Shown one piece after another: positions 26,687 to 40,376 of a stretch of DNA of 64,000 nt. The stretch's first letter is position 1. Each line of letters opens with the position of its first letter. The stretch lies in contig JARHVA010004804.1 of assembly GCA_037957365.1 (NCBI GenBank), forward strand, positions 155,001 through 219,000. The letters are read 5' to 3'. A model generated the notes under the pieces. It was not told where the DNA came from and searched no databases. It saw only the letters and a list, made by a program, of their open reading frames with translations. Source of the DNA: Torreya grandis. Its lineage: Eukaryota > Streptophyta > Pinopsida > Cupressales > Taxaceae. Made by a program: the position numbers and the translations under genes.

Positions 26687-26984
26687 TTGGGTAGTGGGGA
26701 TTGGATTGCTTAAGATAATAAGATGACCAAGAGATGAATAATAATTTTGGGGATAAGGTCTTAGCCTATTAAATCTTTATCTCTTATATTAAATATAAGG
26801 TATATCAATGAATTTAATGGGAATACCTTTACTAACTGACCCTGTAGTAACCTTTGGTATGAGAATATTATCTGCAAAGTGATATGACTCTACAAATTTA
26901 AATATATTTAGATCCTAATGATGATGGATCTCCTTTGTTAATGTATATTATTCACCTTATCTCCAAATTTTAGTTCCTCTAGGA

Positions 26985-27012
26985 TACTTGTTTCCACCAG
27001 GTCAGCCAAAAT
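26985..27012 (-). other. Putative primer-binding site of element B
   Basis: Directly next to the 5' LTR end the minus strand reads TTTTGGCTGACCTGGTGGAA. It resembles TGGCGAC...TGGGGA-type primer sites of Ty3/gypsy elements rather than the Met type, but is too diverged to name the tRNA. Confidence 0.45.
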
Positions 27013-29112
27013 TGTTGGTGTCCTAAGTTGCACCCTTGCTGAGAAGGGGAGTGTTCAAGTTATCTTGCTCAAACCTAGTCTAACATGGGACTGACCCTAG
27101 GCTGTGGGTTACCTAATCTTGGGTTAGACCTCTAAAAAATTCTATATTCCTTTTGTATATATTACCTAAACTAGACCTAAGATAACTCCTACTTGGAAAA
27201 GGGAGAGAGATTGATAATAATTCATAAAAACATGTAAAAATGATGTGATACACTAAATGTTTTGATCATTACACCTACATAAGATAGACTATAAGATTAA
27301 TTAAATACTAATAAAAATTAATTCATTCACTCTTTGATCAACTTCCACATAATTATTTCATAATAAGGCATTGACTAGCTATCAACCTAGCATGGGAGGG
27401 TAGTAGTCCACTTCCACACTGACCAACAAACTATATATGCACTTAGAATGACTTGTGAGAACTAAAAAAATACTACATGAAGGTGAGAAAACTTAGATAG
27501 AGGAAAATAAAACATACATTCACTTAATCCCATCAATTAATTCATAAGACACACTTTAACTCAGCTTGCAAAATGGGGGAATTGAGTCTTTTATTTCATC
27601 AAATAGGTGTTATTGTATAAATATTGGTAGAGTCTAATTATGCCAAAGAGAGGGATTATTTTCAAGGCTTAGAAGTCTATATTTATAGTAGAATGGGATG
27701 AGAGAGATGGGGATCATGTATAGAAAGATAGATAAGGGAGAATAATGACCAAGATTTCCAATCATTTGACTTTGATTCAATTAAAAAAGATCATAATGCT
27801 TAAGATTTGTTTTGGAAGGTGGCTAAAAAAATCATATCAATGATTTTCAATCTATTTATATCCTAAATTGATTCTCATTATGATTAAAATGGTGGGATAA
27901 ATTCATTTAAAATCTAAATTCTAGTGTTGAATTAGTTACAATAGTTGGATCAATCTATTATGATCTTGTTTCAGCATAGATTGATCCCTACTGGTTCATC
28001 TTTTGCATGTAAGAATGGAGAAAAGGGTTATAATCATGTTTTTGAATTTGGTGATGAACTCGTAAAAATTGAAATGCCTAACTCAATTTTTTTAATCTCC
28101 ATTTAAAGTCCAAGGATTTGAATTTTGATATTGGCCCTTGATCCTGATCTAGGTTTGTAAAAATGTGCCACATAGTAGCTCTTCATTTGTTCTAAAGATA
28201 TTACTATCAAATCCATCTTAGCTTATACTTTCACCATATGGTGTCCTTTCATTTATCTTGATATTTTTTAATTCTTGACCTTACGTGCACTATCAATCTT
28301 CCTAATCTGATTGAATGCATGTCATTGATCTCCTTCCACTTGATCAAACATACACCATTAATCTAGTGAGTCATTATGATCATCACACTTATCAACCCTT
28401 CATTTGATCTTAAGATCCTCTAACCTTTTAAATTGATGATTTATGTTAGATCTAAGGTGAATTATCTAATGCATGTTATTGGATCTTTAGGACCCATTAA
28501 TATTATTGGGTTACCACTTGCTATTGGATCTTTGATTTCATCAAATGTTGACCATTGATATGATTTTAGGCACTTTTAATTATTTAGACTTAAATGAACC
28601 ATAAATATTCTACCTTATCTCTTAATATATTGAAAATATTCAAATTTATATTCAACCTTAGGAAATTTTGAATTTAAATGTCTATTTTTTGTAGCTTTAT
28701 CTTGACATCTCCATGCATGTCTTGGATTGTTGGTTAAACTTTGAAGCTTTATATCATGAGATAGAAAATACATAAAGATATTAAATTTGTAGAGGATGAT
28801 CTAGTCATGGAATACATCATGTCCATGTAATATTTTGGCCTGAGAATCTTTCCAAGGTGTATATATCAAATGTGCAACTAGATTGATCCATTCATTCTTG
28901 CAAGATGTGTCATGATGGTCTGAATACTTAAGATCACCAAATTCACACTTTAAGCTTGATTAAAGTGTTTTAAAATATTTCAAATGATATGTGATATCCT
29001 CTTGAAGTCCATATGATCCTTATGACATTAGATCACTCTTCAATCAAGACCTTGCTTAATTCCTTATTCTAGATTAGGAAAATTTTGATATGTAGGTGAA
29101 ATTTGGCCAATA
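27013..29112 (-). repeat. Element B, 5' LTR
   Basis: It is the second copy of the 17,409-19,421 repeat, slightly longer through indels near 27,280-27,360. On the minus strand its 3' end is GGACACCAACA, a correct CA end before the primer site. Confidence 0.8.
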
Positions 29113-32066
29113 ACAAAAATGGGCATAATTTACATGTATAATTTATTGATCTAGACCCTATCTATATATTACATAAAAAATAAAATATGTGAATTCTAAT
29201 CATTCATGTACATCTACACACATATAAGAAATATAGTCATAATTGTAGAGGATGTGTATCCCCACGCATGGTTGGACATCCATGAAGCACCATTGCTCAA
29301 AATATCAGAAAGCATCATCGATAAATTGATGAAAAGAGGTGACTATTGGCTCTACCCATATTATACATTGATCATGGTCATAGGGAACAAGGTTACCCCA
29401 CTATGTCTCCCAAAATTTGTTCCAAATAAATTAGCCAAATAGTAGATTACATACCATTTATGGTGGGGCATTCATGAAGATTTAAATAATAAGAGTGAAT
29501 TTCAAGGTTTTCATTTGATCATGAACATAATGTGCTATGTCAACTATAATCATTTTGGATATGTTCAGAAGTTAAAGGAATAATATATATTATCTAGCTT
29601 ACAACACAGATATTGGGACCCTTATGGTCATATTTAGAATCACATCCAAGGTTTGGGAATCCCATACCAACATGACTCTTATGACCATGACTTTTTATTT
29701 TTGAATGCTAAGAATTATGCCTAGGTTCTATATAAGGATATATGGATTGAATTACTCGGGAGTTATTAAAAAAATACAAGGATAACCTTTAATTTCCATT
29801 ACATATGCATGGGTTAGGCTTCCACCTCAAGTTGGATAAGCTACAATAAAATTTTGGAATAATAACACTTATTATCCATCATTAGACAAAAGGGAACCAT
29901 CTCAAAAAATTTCCATCATGATGATTACTTTAAATCAAGAGCCTAGGGTGGAAGAGGTTCATAATGTTGAAGGTTCTCTTAGGAGAGAAGAAGATCCAAT
30001 ATGCATTTACTCTTCTCATTTAGAAGACTCTAGTCTTCCTACTACCTCTTCAGCTCTTTCAATTGCAAGTATGGACGTCTTGTCTTACCCCACTCAGATG
30101 GATTCATCCTAAAATAAAAAGGTAACTATCTATTACAAGATGAAAACTAAAGCCCATGGATCTCCTGTGATCACAACTATCAATACACTATCTATAGGAC
30201 CTAGGGGAAATGAGAAGCAATTCATAATAAGTGAGCCCATGGATGAAGATGAGGAGGAAAAATTTAAAAGAGCTAAATTCCTAAGCCTCAAAGGAGAAAA
30301 AGGAAAAGAACCACTAAAAGTGGATAAATCAGGTGAGGACATGGCTCTAACTATCTTTTTAATTCCCTTTTTTCTACAATTATAGTTATGTCAATTATTT
30401 CTCCCATGTCTATTAGTTCATTTGATCTTATATTTATTAGTCCTTATGTCCTACCCTCCCTAGTGGTTCCCAATGTGGATGTTGTTTCTTATAGTCATAT
30501 TATGTCTATAACCCCAACTTTTTATTCACTTTTAGTTTTTTATTTAGCATTAGTTATCTCCACTTCCACTATTTGTACCTTTACCATTCCTTCAACTACC
30601 CCTGAGTCTAAAAGATTTCATACTAAGAATAGTATAGGAGAATTGGTAAATTTATAATTACATGTGTCTTCCACCCAATTGGACTTGCCAATGCCTTCTT
30701 CTAGTCTTATCTAGACCACAGTTGTAGTATCATCTAATAAGAACGTGAATAATAAACATGTATACACATTCTTCCCAATACCCAAGTATAGTGGTATTGA
30801 CTAGTCTAAGATCATTTTTCCATCACTAAAAACCCCATTAAATGTATAAGCTTTGAGGTAATCTTCATGGGATCTATTGGTTGAGATTACTACTAAGGAC
30901 ACTTAGCTAATCAACTTGACTTAGTTAGTGATCCCATAGTGGGCCACATAATTAAAATCCCAATCCTCCCAAAAGACAAATCTAATAATAATTGAGCTTC
31001 CCAATATAAGTTCAATCTTTGATAAATCTATAAGGAGTATCTAAATATTCAATAAGAGGAAGATCAAATATGATTTTGGTAGTCACATAGTTTTAGAATA
31101 GAGACATATCTTATCTCTATCCAAGAGAAAACAATGAGAATTGTTTAGTCTCCTTATAATGAATATTTTAGATCTTTCTTAGAAACACAAAAAGAAGATT
31201 TACTCAAACTTCATGAGGGGATTGATTAAGCTAAAAGAGAGTTACAACAAGAATTATAAGAAGTTAAAGAATAACTACAAATTATTCATGTTCTTAGATA
31301 AATTGAGATGGATGTATACACTACAGCCTCAATATTATACAATATCTTAGATGTTATGGGTTTAATTATGGGTGAATTAGCTTCTCATATTACTTAAACA
31401 ACCAAATTGTTTAATTATTTAAAAAAGAATGAAAAAAATTAAAATTTATTATTTTTTACACAATAAATAAGGATTATAACCATTTGAATTTGATGACACC
31501 ATTAAAGGCATCTAATGCCCTTAATTTGGTTTTCATCCAAACATAAGAGATAAGAGAGTGGGTTGCAAGTATATAGGCCATTATACCAAAGTTTATAGTT
31601 CATGAGAACATTATTTTGTAGATTTTGGATGAGCTAAAACTTTCCCAAGGTAGAGACTCTATAGGGTAATTAATAAGTAGATCTAGTTTTAATCAACTCC
31701 TCCAACAAACTTTAGCCAATTTCAAATAAAATATTCATGTGATAGCATTAGAGGAAATTGAGGCTAAAATGAATTTTATAGGAAATAAGGTTATATAAGT
31801 TGAAATATTTTTGGTCAATTTTAGAGCCACTAAGGCTAAAAATGCACATTTAATGGAGCAAGAAACTAGGTACATCAACCAACTCTTTTGAACATGGACA
31901 CCATTAGGTTTTAGCATGAAGTTTAGTTTTAAATATTACTAGAAATTAGAGGTGAAAAAGAAGGATAAGGCCCTAGATTCCAACTGGACTCCACCTTCTA
32001 ACTCAACTCCACCTCCAAACTCAACTCTACCATCAAATTTAGTGCCTCCTTCCCCATCAAGATTAA
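29113..32066 (+). pseudogene. Additional ORF of element A, right part
   Basis: A plus-strand coding-like relict of unknown family. Seen parts: an open frame 29,206-29,442 with KLMKRGDYWLYPYYTLIM; its continuation past a stop with HLWWGIHEDLNNKSEFQGFH; frames 29,918-30,112 and 30,140-30,385 (same frame, one TAA between) with an acidic cluster EPMDEDEEEKF; a Ser/Thr/Pro/Val-rich stretch 30,388-30,657; a helical, Gln/Glu/Lys-rich segment around 31,160-31,390; and a C-terminal Asn/Pro/Ser repeat (STPPPNSTLPSNLVPPSP, 32,002-32,055). Many stops are CAA or CAG turned to TAA or TAG. Capsid or envelope roles are possible but unsupported. Confidence 0.4.
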
Positions 32067-32546
32067 CCATGTAATCACCAAGTTTGAATAATCCCTATTT
32101 ATATAAAGTTAATTTTGTATGTAATTTTGCATGTAATATTATTAAATATAATTATAGTTTATTCATACTTTATGTATGCATGTGGTAGTTAGCATAAATA
32201 TTTTATAATCATACACACATTACATGGCATCATGTGAGAAAATCTATTTTTGGACACAATTGTAACCAACTATAACTATACATGTAGGTTTTAGCATCAA
32301 ATTATAACTAGGGTTCTGATTATTAACATCTAATTTAGAGTTTTTGTATGAAATTGGAGGATGAGGTGACCCCTACCCAAGTATATTTATATAAGTATAT
32401 CCCTCATTTCAAAGGGTTGAAAAATGATCAGTATAATAATAAGTCATTTTTATTGTCATGCAAATATGTAGATGCATTTCCATTCTAATTTTATGTAATT
32501 AAGTTTTTATTTCCTTGGTTGTTTTGACTCAGTAATTTAAAGTGTG

Positions 32547-33747
32547 TGATTTAGCCTTTTAGGGTTTTATAATGTGTAATTACCTAAGTTATTAAAGGGT
32601 ATAGATGTCTAAATTAGTTAAATAACATTAAATAATTAAGCACTAATTTGTTATGGATTTTGACCCATTTTGACTTTCTAAAAGTAATAATAAATATGCA
32701 TAAGTAGAGACTTGTTTGAAAAGTGACTATTGTAGATGATTTGGGTTATAAATCTAGGTTCTAGATAAGTATAAGTGTCATCAATAAGGTCCCAATATTT
32801 ATTTTCTCACTAGATAGTAGCACCCCACCTAGACAGTAGTTCCATACTACTATAATGTCCTCAAAGTGACACAAGTGTCTTCTTTATAGGATTGTTCCTA
32901 TTTTTTAGGAGCAAATGTGCCTATATTTTTGGGTCATGTTCCTATGTGCACAAAATATATAACTTTATGTTGTGCTTAGATAACTTTATTTAATATATAA
33001 ACCCTAATCCTCCTTTCAAGTATGGAATGAACAATAAATGTGTGTTCGTTAGTAGGATAGGTTAGACATCCTCAACACCCTTTTATGAAGAGAGTTATAT
33101 AAATACCATTACTCTAAGGAGGGATCAAGCATGAAGTAGTTCTCCCAACTAGTGCTTGGTATAAGTGTAAGTGAATGCTAGAATAAGAATGGTCTTGAAT
33201 GCCTTGAATGCTCTTGATATTTTAAATCTTTAAAATCTAGGATTAGGGTAGTTGTATATGGTAGTCTATAGAACTAGGGTAGAATAGGTATAAAATACCT
33301 TAATTTTTCTCAACTAATTTCTTATTTGGATAGGCTTTTCCATTTAGTTAATAAAGGTCAAATATTTTTGTAGTTATAGAGATATGTAGCTTGTTAGGAT
33401 AATAAAATGTACTTAGGCTGACCTTAAGAGGGGAACACATTTACAAAAGTATCTATTTGGGAGAGTTATTCCAAGAGACAATAGAAACAAGTTGGGGAAA
33501 CTATCACCATGTGGCCACCATGTTCTTAGTGTGGTGTTAATGTCCACTTGGAAGACTACTTGGCAAACTAGGTCAAGATTTGGGAAAGCTATCTTGGGAC
33601 TATGTTTGAGCTAGGTGTATATGTTTTTGGTATACACAATGGCTATAAAATGTGTTAAAGGATATAGGATATGTCTAGGGATAATTTACGAATAGGCTAA
33701 CTCAAGAAACACTCTTAGCATCCAAATACCATTTTTAGGTGATTACA
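32547..33747 (-). repeat. Element D, 3' LTR
   Basis: Plus-strand ends TGATTTAG and GGTGATTACA. It aligns throughout with 39,201-40,376 (for example AATGTGTAATTACCTAAGTT, ACCCTTTTATGAAGAGAGTT, AATAGGCTAACTCAAG), with scattered substitutions and small indels, so insertion is not recent. Confidence 0.9.
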
Positions 33748-33758
33748 CTCCCCCCTTT
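33748..33758 (-). other. Polypurine tract of element D
   Basis: Minus strand AAAGGGGGGAG immediately before the LTR start TGTAATC. Confidence 0.8.
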
Positions 33759-36700
33759 ATGCTATAAATGTAACAAAGTGAAATGACTAGTATAAAGTAA
33801 AAATAAGTGTACTTGAACTTACATAGAATTCAATCCCATGTAGCTGAGTTTGAGTATGTGAATCTGAGTCAATGCACATGGAACATGATCCAAAGAAATG
33901 ACCTATAATGAAACATGGAAAAATAAATCCTTACTTAAGAGATTATTAAAAGTGAAAGACTATTGAATAAAGTAACTGAGTAAATCTAAATAGAGTGTAA
34001 AATAATGAATACACCTCATTGGATACATGAACCAATGTATGAACCTAGTGATAACCTGTGTGTTAGTATACATAGTGATCATATCATTGAATAACTTAGA
34101 CTAGGATGATAGCTTATTCAATCCTCATATGGGTGGATCAAGAACTCAAGTAGGCCATGATTCCATCATTACCCACCCTTGCTTGATGAATCATGATCTA
34201 TGAATAGATTGGATAAGACTATAAGTGTGTTTAACCCTCTCATATGGGTGGATTAAGAACTCAAGTATGCCATAAATACATCATTTCCCACCCATGTGAA
34301 TTAGATACATCTAAAACTAAACTTCACAAAGTTTTGAAAGTATCTAACTAGGTATATCTAACTAAATATGTTGGATCTACGACCACTCGGGTATGTTAGG
34401 TGGCTCTGGGCCACTCAAGAATGCCAACCACTATAGATGGATTAAGGTATGAATTTGGTGATAACATGGAATATGATAGCAAGTGTATATAGTGTATAAA
34501 ATGACATTGATTTTTCAATTCCATATAATCAACTTATGTTGAACTGAGTATATGGAAACTATGTGTCACATATATGCCTCTAATCTGATATCTGAGTATA
34601 CTGATTCTAAACTAAATATGTAATATCTAAATCTATGTATCTAAACTAAATGTGAGAGTAATCATGTTATGCATAATGCCCCCAAATCTGAGTAACTATT
34701 ATGAATCTAAGCTAAAATGAGTGTATCTAAACATAACTATCAAATGTATGATTATACCTATGTAAATATATATTATACCTAGTTTATTGGTTTGGATAAT
34801 ATAGATTGTACTAAAACTAAGGATATTGGACATTAACGCCTTGTAGTCGATAGTAGTTCCCTATGGAACTAGTATCCTAATATTGGTGTTGGTGTTTGTC
34901 TAGTCTAAAATATTGGTGACTAAACTACTTTCTGAGTCCATATTTTTTTGTGTCTAATTTCTAAAATTTTGTCTATGTGTTAAAATATAATTTGTGAATA
35001 TAAAATTAGGATCCTGGTCTTTATGACAACCCCATGTGAAATTACCCTCTTGTGAGGGTAGTTATGAAACCTATGTAAGAACCATCCTCTAAAGAAGTAG
35101 CTCTATAAAATGTGTTAGCTAGAGCATTACATGATATTCCAATACAATATACAAATATAACATTGGAATGTAAATGAATATGACCATAAGTAGGTAATGT
35201 AACATGTATATTGTAATCTAGCATTACAAAAAGTTGTAATAGAGATGTAATAAATATATAACAACAAATATTAGTAGCTACCTAGGGAGATGGGTCATGA
35301 TGTCCTTCATAACACCCAAGTAGGGAGGGTAGATTAATGAGGTCCCTCATGACATCAAAAATTGGTATGTGTGTGTGTAAAAAGTAAAGACAAGTGACAT
35401 AATTAAGAAGAATACAAGGAAGAATACATACAAACACATGAGGCATGTAAAAGTAGGCCAAGGGGCCACAATATAAGGGACATAGACACATGTCACTAAA
35501 TCTAAGAATACAAACATATAAGGACATGTTCAAATGTCCACATACATAAGTAAAAAATAATTTTGCTTAGATCCAAATGGAAGGACATGTTCAAATTTCC
35601 ACATATACAATCAAGAAAGCACATATAAGGGACATAGGAAATTTCCAAGGCATACAAACATATAAATGGCATAGATCTAAAGAGCAATGGCATATTTAAG
35701 TACCTTCAAATTGGAAGAAGCATTAGAAGCACAATCAAGTATAATATAGGAAAACTAGAAATGAAAGCATGCATAACTTTGTAGTATAAATTTATGTAAA
35801 TTAAATGATGTACATATGCAGAGTCTAAATAGTGATCATTGGAAAAAAAATTGAATAGTGAGTATCAATGATTAATATCAAGATATATCAATGCATAAAC
35901 TAGATTGTATAGTATGTAAGGATATAACCTAGTAGTATCAACTATTTAAGATATGCTCCTAAATGGTAAAATGTATCAAATTAATAAACCTAGATCAATG
36001 TATATGAACCTAGTGGGTAGATGATAGAAAGACTGAATTAGTGTAGTGGATTGGAGTCCTGTATGTAATTTAGAAGCACTCGATAAGAATAAGTGAATTA
36101 TATGTGTATTAAAGAACTGAATATACTAAGATATCTAGTAATATGTAATATTTGTAAAGTAGTAGAAATGTAAACATAGAAATGCATACAATTTGTAAAT
36201 TTTGTGTTTTCTAAGGAATATTTGAATGTTTTTTATTTTGACATGTTATATTGTTTTTGTGTTTTCTAAATATAGGCTATGTATAGGCAAATAAAAATAA
36301 AATATTTATAAAGAGTGAGAGAGAAAAGGAAGTATGTACAAGAGTAAGAACCATAATAGCCAATGAGTCTCATGGGAGACTCATTATCACCATGACCTAT
36401 GTCAAATAAGGGAACTGTGATCATGCATGTAGTGTGAAAGGGAAACTATGATCCCATAATTTTTTGTGTGAAGTAATCTATGTCTAAATCTACCTATGTA
36501 GTGATGCTATGAAATTGTGGCAATAATTATGATGCCATATTAATTTTAGGGGTCTTAGGAACCCATCTGGTAGAAGAAAAAGCTATAGGTGAGGTAGGTT
36601 CCCTATACTGAGAACCCCTAAAACTTAATAAAACTAATATTAGCATAAACTAAGTAGAAGAAGGTCCTTTAAAATCTATGACATATATTTGTTTTAGGGA

Positions 36701-37400
36701 TCTCTCTAGTAATGGTATCCATAGGGAGTATGTATATGTGTAGATACCTTAGGAGTAGACCTAACATACACTAATGGATTTGCTAAACTCTCTGATGTAT
36801 GCATAGGAGTTGTATTGTTAGATATAACATATCATCATGTAATATCTGGTATTGGTTTTAAAATTAGTGTCTATATTGGAACTATAGTTGTAATCTATGC
36901 TAGAAATGCCTATCAGATGGGTAGAGGATAGCCTCAACCTTAATCACTTGATTAACATGTATATTCTTTAGGAATCATTTTACTAAAGATGGGATGGCTC
37001 AGAGCTATTGTATCTATGGCCTACCTAATAATATATTGAATACATTTGTTCTAGGTATTATTAGTAACTGAGTGGTTATGTGTGCTAGTCTAACTTGTAA
37101 TAAAATCACAATCTCCCCAATGGAGATCTAAATGTGGCCACCAAAACCACTAACAACTATTCTTATGGGTAATATATTCCACTCTATGTATCCCAAGTGT
37201 TTTAAGAGTGTCATAGTGGACATGCTTATGCTTGACCTATTTTTAACCATAAAACTTTAAAAAAGGATGGTGATTTATGTATGATCATATGAAGAGTGCA
37301 TTTAAATTTGTCTCATCATCCACAATATCCTATTCTAAAAATGTGATAAGTGGTCTAGGTGTAACTGTAATGTGATACATGCCAATAATGTTGTGTAAGG
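33759..37400. other. Interior of element D without recognisable pol
   Basis: AT-rich, with GT/AT-biased stretches, several ATG-free short frames and no RT, integrase or protease block on either strand. A 55-bp segment beginning CTCATATGGGTGGAT occurs at 34,124-34,178 and again at 34,239-34,293. Confidence 0.5.
34124..34293 (+). repeat. Local direct duplication, 55-bp unit
   Basis: Two copies (34,124-34,178 and 34,239-34,293) share CTCATATGGGTGGAT, AAGAACTCAAGTA and end CCCACCC, with a period of 115 bp. Confidence 0.7.
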
Positions 37401-38480
37401 TATGTGCCTCCTCTGTAACTATGTGAAATTAATCTGGTGGTGGATGTATTTGGTATGTATAGTGAACATTTTATGTGCCCCCTACTTAATTCAATGTATG
37501 TTTTGGGAAAATATATGAAAATATCCTTAGTTCCTGACTTTGTTTACTTTTGTTTTGTTGCCTCTATGGGTGTTCCCACATCAATAATTTTACCCTTAAT
37601 TAGATCTTGTGTCTTGTGCTTTAGGTTAATACATTTGTTGGTTATGTGGCTTGGTGCCCTATGATACTCGTGGAATGAATTTAAATCGTAGTTATTTGGA
37701 AGAGGTCATGTCATATCAACCTCTTTAATGGGAGGGAGAGATATGACATTACATTCCAAAATTTTTAGAACCTATGCTAGTAACTCTGGAAGATTAGTGA
37801 AGACTTTGCATTGAGGAATAGATAAAACCAATATGGGAGATGGCTCATAAACTATGTTGACTATGACCTTTAGATATTTAACTTATATGGAAGTTTTTTT
37901 GAACTCTTAATAGTTGATTCTGATCCGTTTGTGTATTTAAATTTTTCCATTGATAAGAGCTTAACCTTTGTTTCTTTGACTGTGTGGCATAAATTGGTAA
38001 ATGTAGGAAACTTCTTGAACAAGTAAGCCTCATGCAATACTAATAAGAAACTTTACTTTTAAATGTTTTGAATCTCTATATCTACTATGGGGATAGTCAA
38101 TTTGGCTATTATTGTCTTGTATCATAAGACATAATCTATGATAGGCTCATTCAATTTTTTTTTAATTGTGCTACTTGTTCATATGATATCTTATCATTGA
38201 TGTTGATATAGAAATATGCTAGAAAAATCTTGGCTAAATGATTGAATGCCATGATATATTGATTTACTAAATCATACAACCATTTTTAGGGTATAATCCT
38301 TGAGACTATATGTAAATAACTTCATAAGAAGCTAATTATTGGATACATAGTCTAAATAAGCTATGTGAAAAGCTCTGAGATGATGCTTTGAGTCACCTTT
38401 TCCATCATATAATGTAATCTTGGGTGCCATGAAACCATATGTGAAGGGAGTTACCACTATGTGATGTGCCAAAGGTGTAT
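37400..38480 (-). pseudogene. Gag of element D
   Basis: The minus strand starts recognisably with TPFTYGFMAPKITLYDGKGD and HHLRAFHIAYLDYVSN (about 38,340-38,460), the PK..YDG..DP..HL..F signature of Ty3/gypsy gag. Further on are FAKIFLAYFYINDKISYEQ-like and KKLNEPIIDYVL (about 38,120-38,200) capsid pieces. Near 37,560-37,670 a block with APSHITNKCINLKHKTQDLI resembles the knuckle-associated region preceding the Gag end. Multiple stops and shifts interrupt it. Confidence 0.7.
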
Positions 38481-39179
38481 GCAAGATAATGTTAGAGTAT
38501 AAGGTATGTGATGGCCTAGTCTCTTACTTCTCAAGATGTATCACCTTAACTACAGAGTATGAATATCATATATAAGGGATTGTGCATCTAGAGCTAGAGC
38601 TATCACTGATGGTAGTATAATTATATTAGGTTGTGTTATCTGAGTTGGTTGAGTTGGCCCCACTAGAGGTATAATAAAATTATTAACTAGGGGAGTTGAA
38701 TATTAGCCATTATTAGTTTTTTAGAATTCTTCTTAAAGAATTTTTATGAATTCATCTTGTATATATGTGTGTTTGGAGATAAAATCTTGTAACTATTAAT
38801 GATCAATTTCATCAAATCTATTCTTAAATTCTACCATTTATTGTGGAAGTTATAAAAACAAGTTTTATACATTTTAAACCTTTTAAGAATATAAATCTAA
38901 GAAACACTGCAAAAATTAAATATGGAAACAAATATGATATTTTTAGAATTCAAATTTGAGTATTTATAGAAAAAGGATACAGACCCTAAGTGTGTGTATA
39001 GGGTTAGAGTTTTTTTAATCTAGGGTTTCTTTCCAATAATTTAAATTATATGTAAATAAATTGAAAACCTAATATGAACATGATTTAATTAGATAGATTG
39101 TCTAAAAAAATTATAAAAGCAAAAGTATGCATCCCTAAATTATTACACAAAAATTGGAATTAATGCAAACTAGGGTTTG

Positions 39180-39200
39180 AAGTAACCCTGGTTCACCAAA
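39180..39200 (-). other. Putative primer-binding site of element D
   Basis: Next to the 5' LTR the minus strand reads TTTGGTGAACCAGGG. The position is right for a primer site; the tRNA is not identified. Confidence 0.4.
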
Positions 39201-40376
39201 TGATTTAACCTTCTAAGGTTTAACAATGTGTAATTACCTAAGTTATATTAAAGGGTTGATATGTCTAAATTAGTTAAATAATATGCAATAATTAAACACT
39301 GATTTATTATGGTTTTTGACTTCTTTTGAATTTCCAAAAATAGTAATAAATATACATAAATAGAGACTTATCTAGAGAGTGACTATCATAGATGATTTGG
39401 GTTCTAAAAATTGGGTTCTAGAAAGGGTCCCTAGATCTATTAGCTCACTGAATAGTAGCACCATACTACTATAGTGTCCTCAAAGTGGTTGTAGTGTCCT
39501 CTTTATAGGATTGTTCCTATTTTTGGGGAACACATGCATGTGTTTTTGGGTTTTGTTCCTTCATGAAAAAAATATAAAACTATGTGTTGTACCTATAAAA
39601 CTTGATTTAATATGCAAACCTTAATCTTCCTCTCAAGTATTGCATGAGAAATAAATGTGTGTTTATTAGTAAGATAGAGTGGACATCTTTAACACCCCAT
39701 TATGAAGAGAGTTACCTAAATACCAATACTCTGAGGAGGGATCAATCCTAATGTAGTTCTCCTACCTAGTGCTTGGTGCAAGTACAAGTGAATGGTAGAA
39801 TGAGAGTGGTCTTGAATTCCTTGAATGTGATTTAGCTTTGAAATTTTTGAAATCTAGGATTAGGGTAGATGTAGATGGTAGTATCCATAAGTAGGGTAGA
39901 ATAGGGATAAAATATTTTAATTTTTCTCAAATTATTTCTTGTTTGGATAGGATTTTGCATATATTTTCCATCTATTAAATAGTGGTCAAATAATCTTATA
40001 TTTATAGAGATTTGTAGCTTATTCAGATTAGAAAATGTAATTATGCTAACATCAGGAGGGGTACACATTTGGAATATTATACATTCAAGAGAGTTAGGGA
40101 AAGGGACAATAACATCCAATTGGGGACACTAGCACCATGTGGCTATAGTGTCCTTAGTGTAGTACTAATGTCAACCTAGAAGACTACTGGGCAAACTAGG
40201 TCAAGATTTGGTAAAGTTATCCTAGGACTATGTTTGAGCTGACTATAGATGTTTACGGTCTATATAATGGCTAGAAAAGTGTGATAAAGGATCTAAGATA
40301 GGTCTAGGTCTAAGCTAGGAATAGGCTAACTCAAGCAACACTCTTAGCATCTAAATACCACTTTTAAGTGATTATA
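39201..40376 (-). repeat. Element D, 5' LTR
   Basis: Second copy of the 32,547-33,747 repeat. Plus-strand ends are TGATTTAACC and AGTGATTATA (terminal CA mutated to TA). Confidence 0.9.

Larger units (their letters stand above)
17409..29112 (-). mobile_element. Element B: Ty3/gypsy (Tat-like), full structure
   Basis: Two LTR copies of about 2.0-2.1 kb flank a minus-strand set gag, protease, RNase H fold, RT, RNase H, integrase in that order. The element lies inside element A in opposite orientation. A solo LTR (22,511-23,473) is inserted between its first RNase H and its RT. No exact 5-bp target duplication was found (left flank TAAAG, right flank ACAAA), so either ends are offset by a base or flanks have mutated. 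All reading frames are broken. Confidence 0.8.

Noticed and set aside
17404..29117. Target duplication for element B
   Set aside because: Flanks TAAAG and ACAAA agree only if ends are shifted and one mismatch is allowed, so none is claimed.
35282..35693. Minus-strand Cys/Tyr-rich ORFs of 63-83 codons inside element D
   Set aside because: They overlap a short local duplication (GGACATGTTCAAAT) in non-coding DNA and show no family resemblance.
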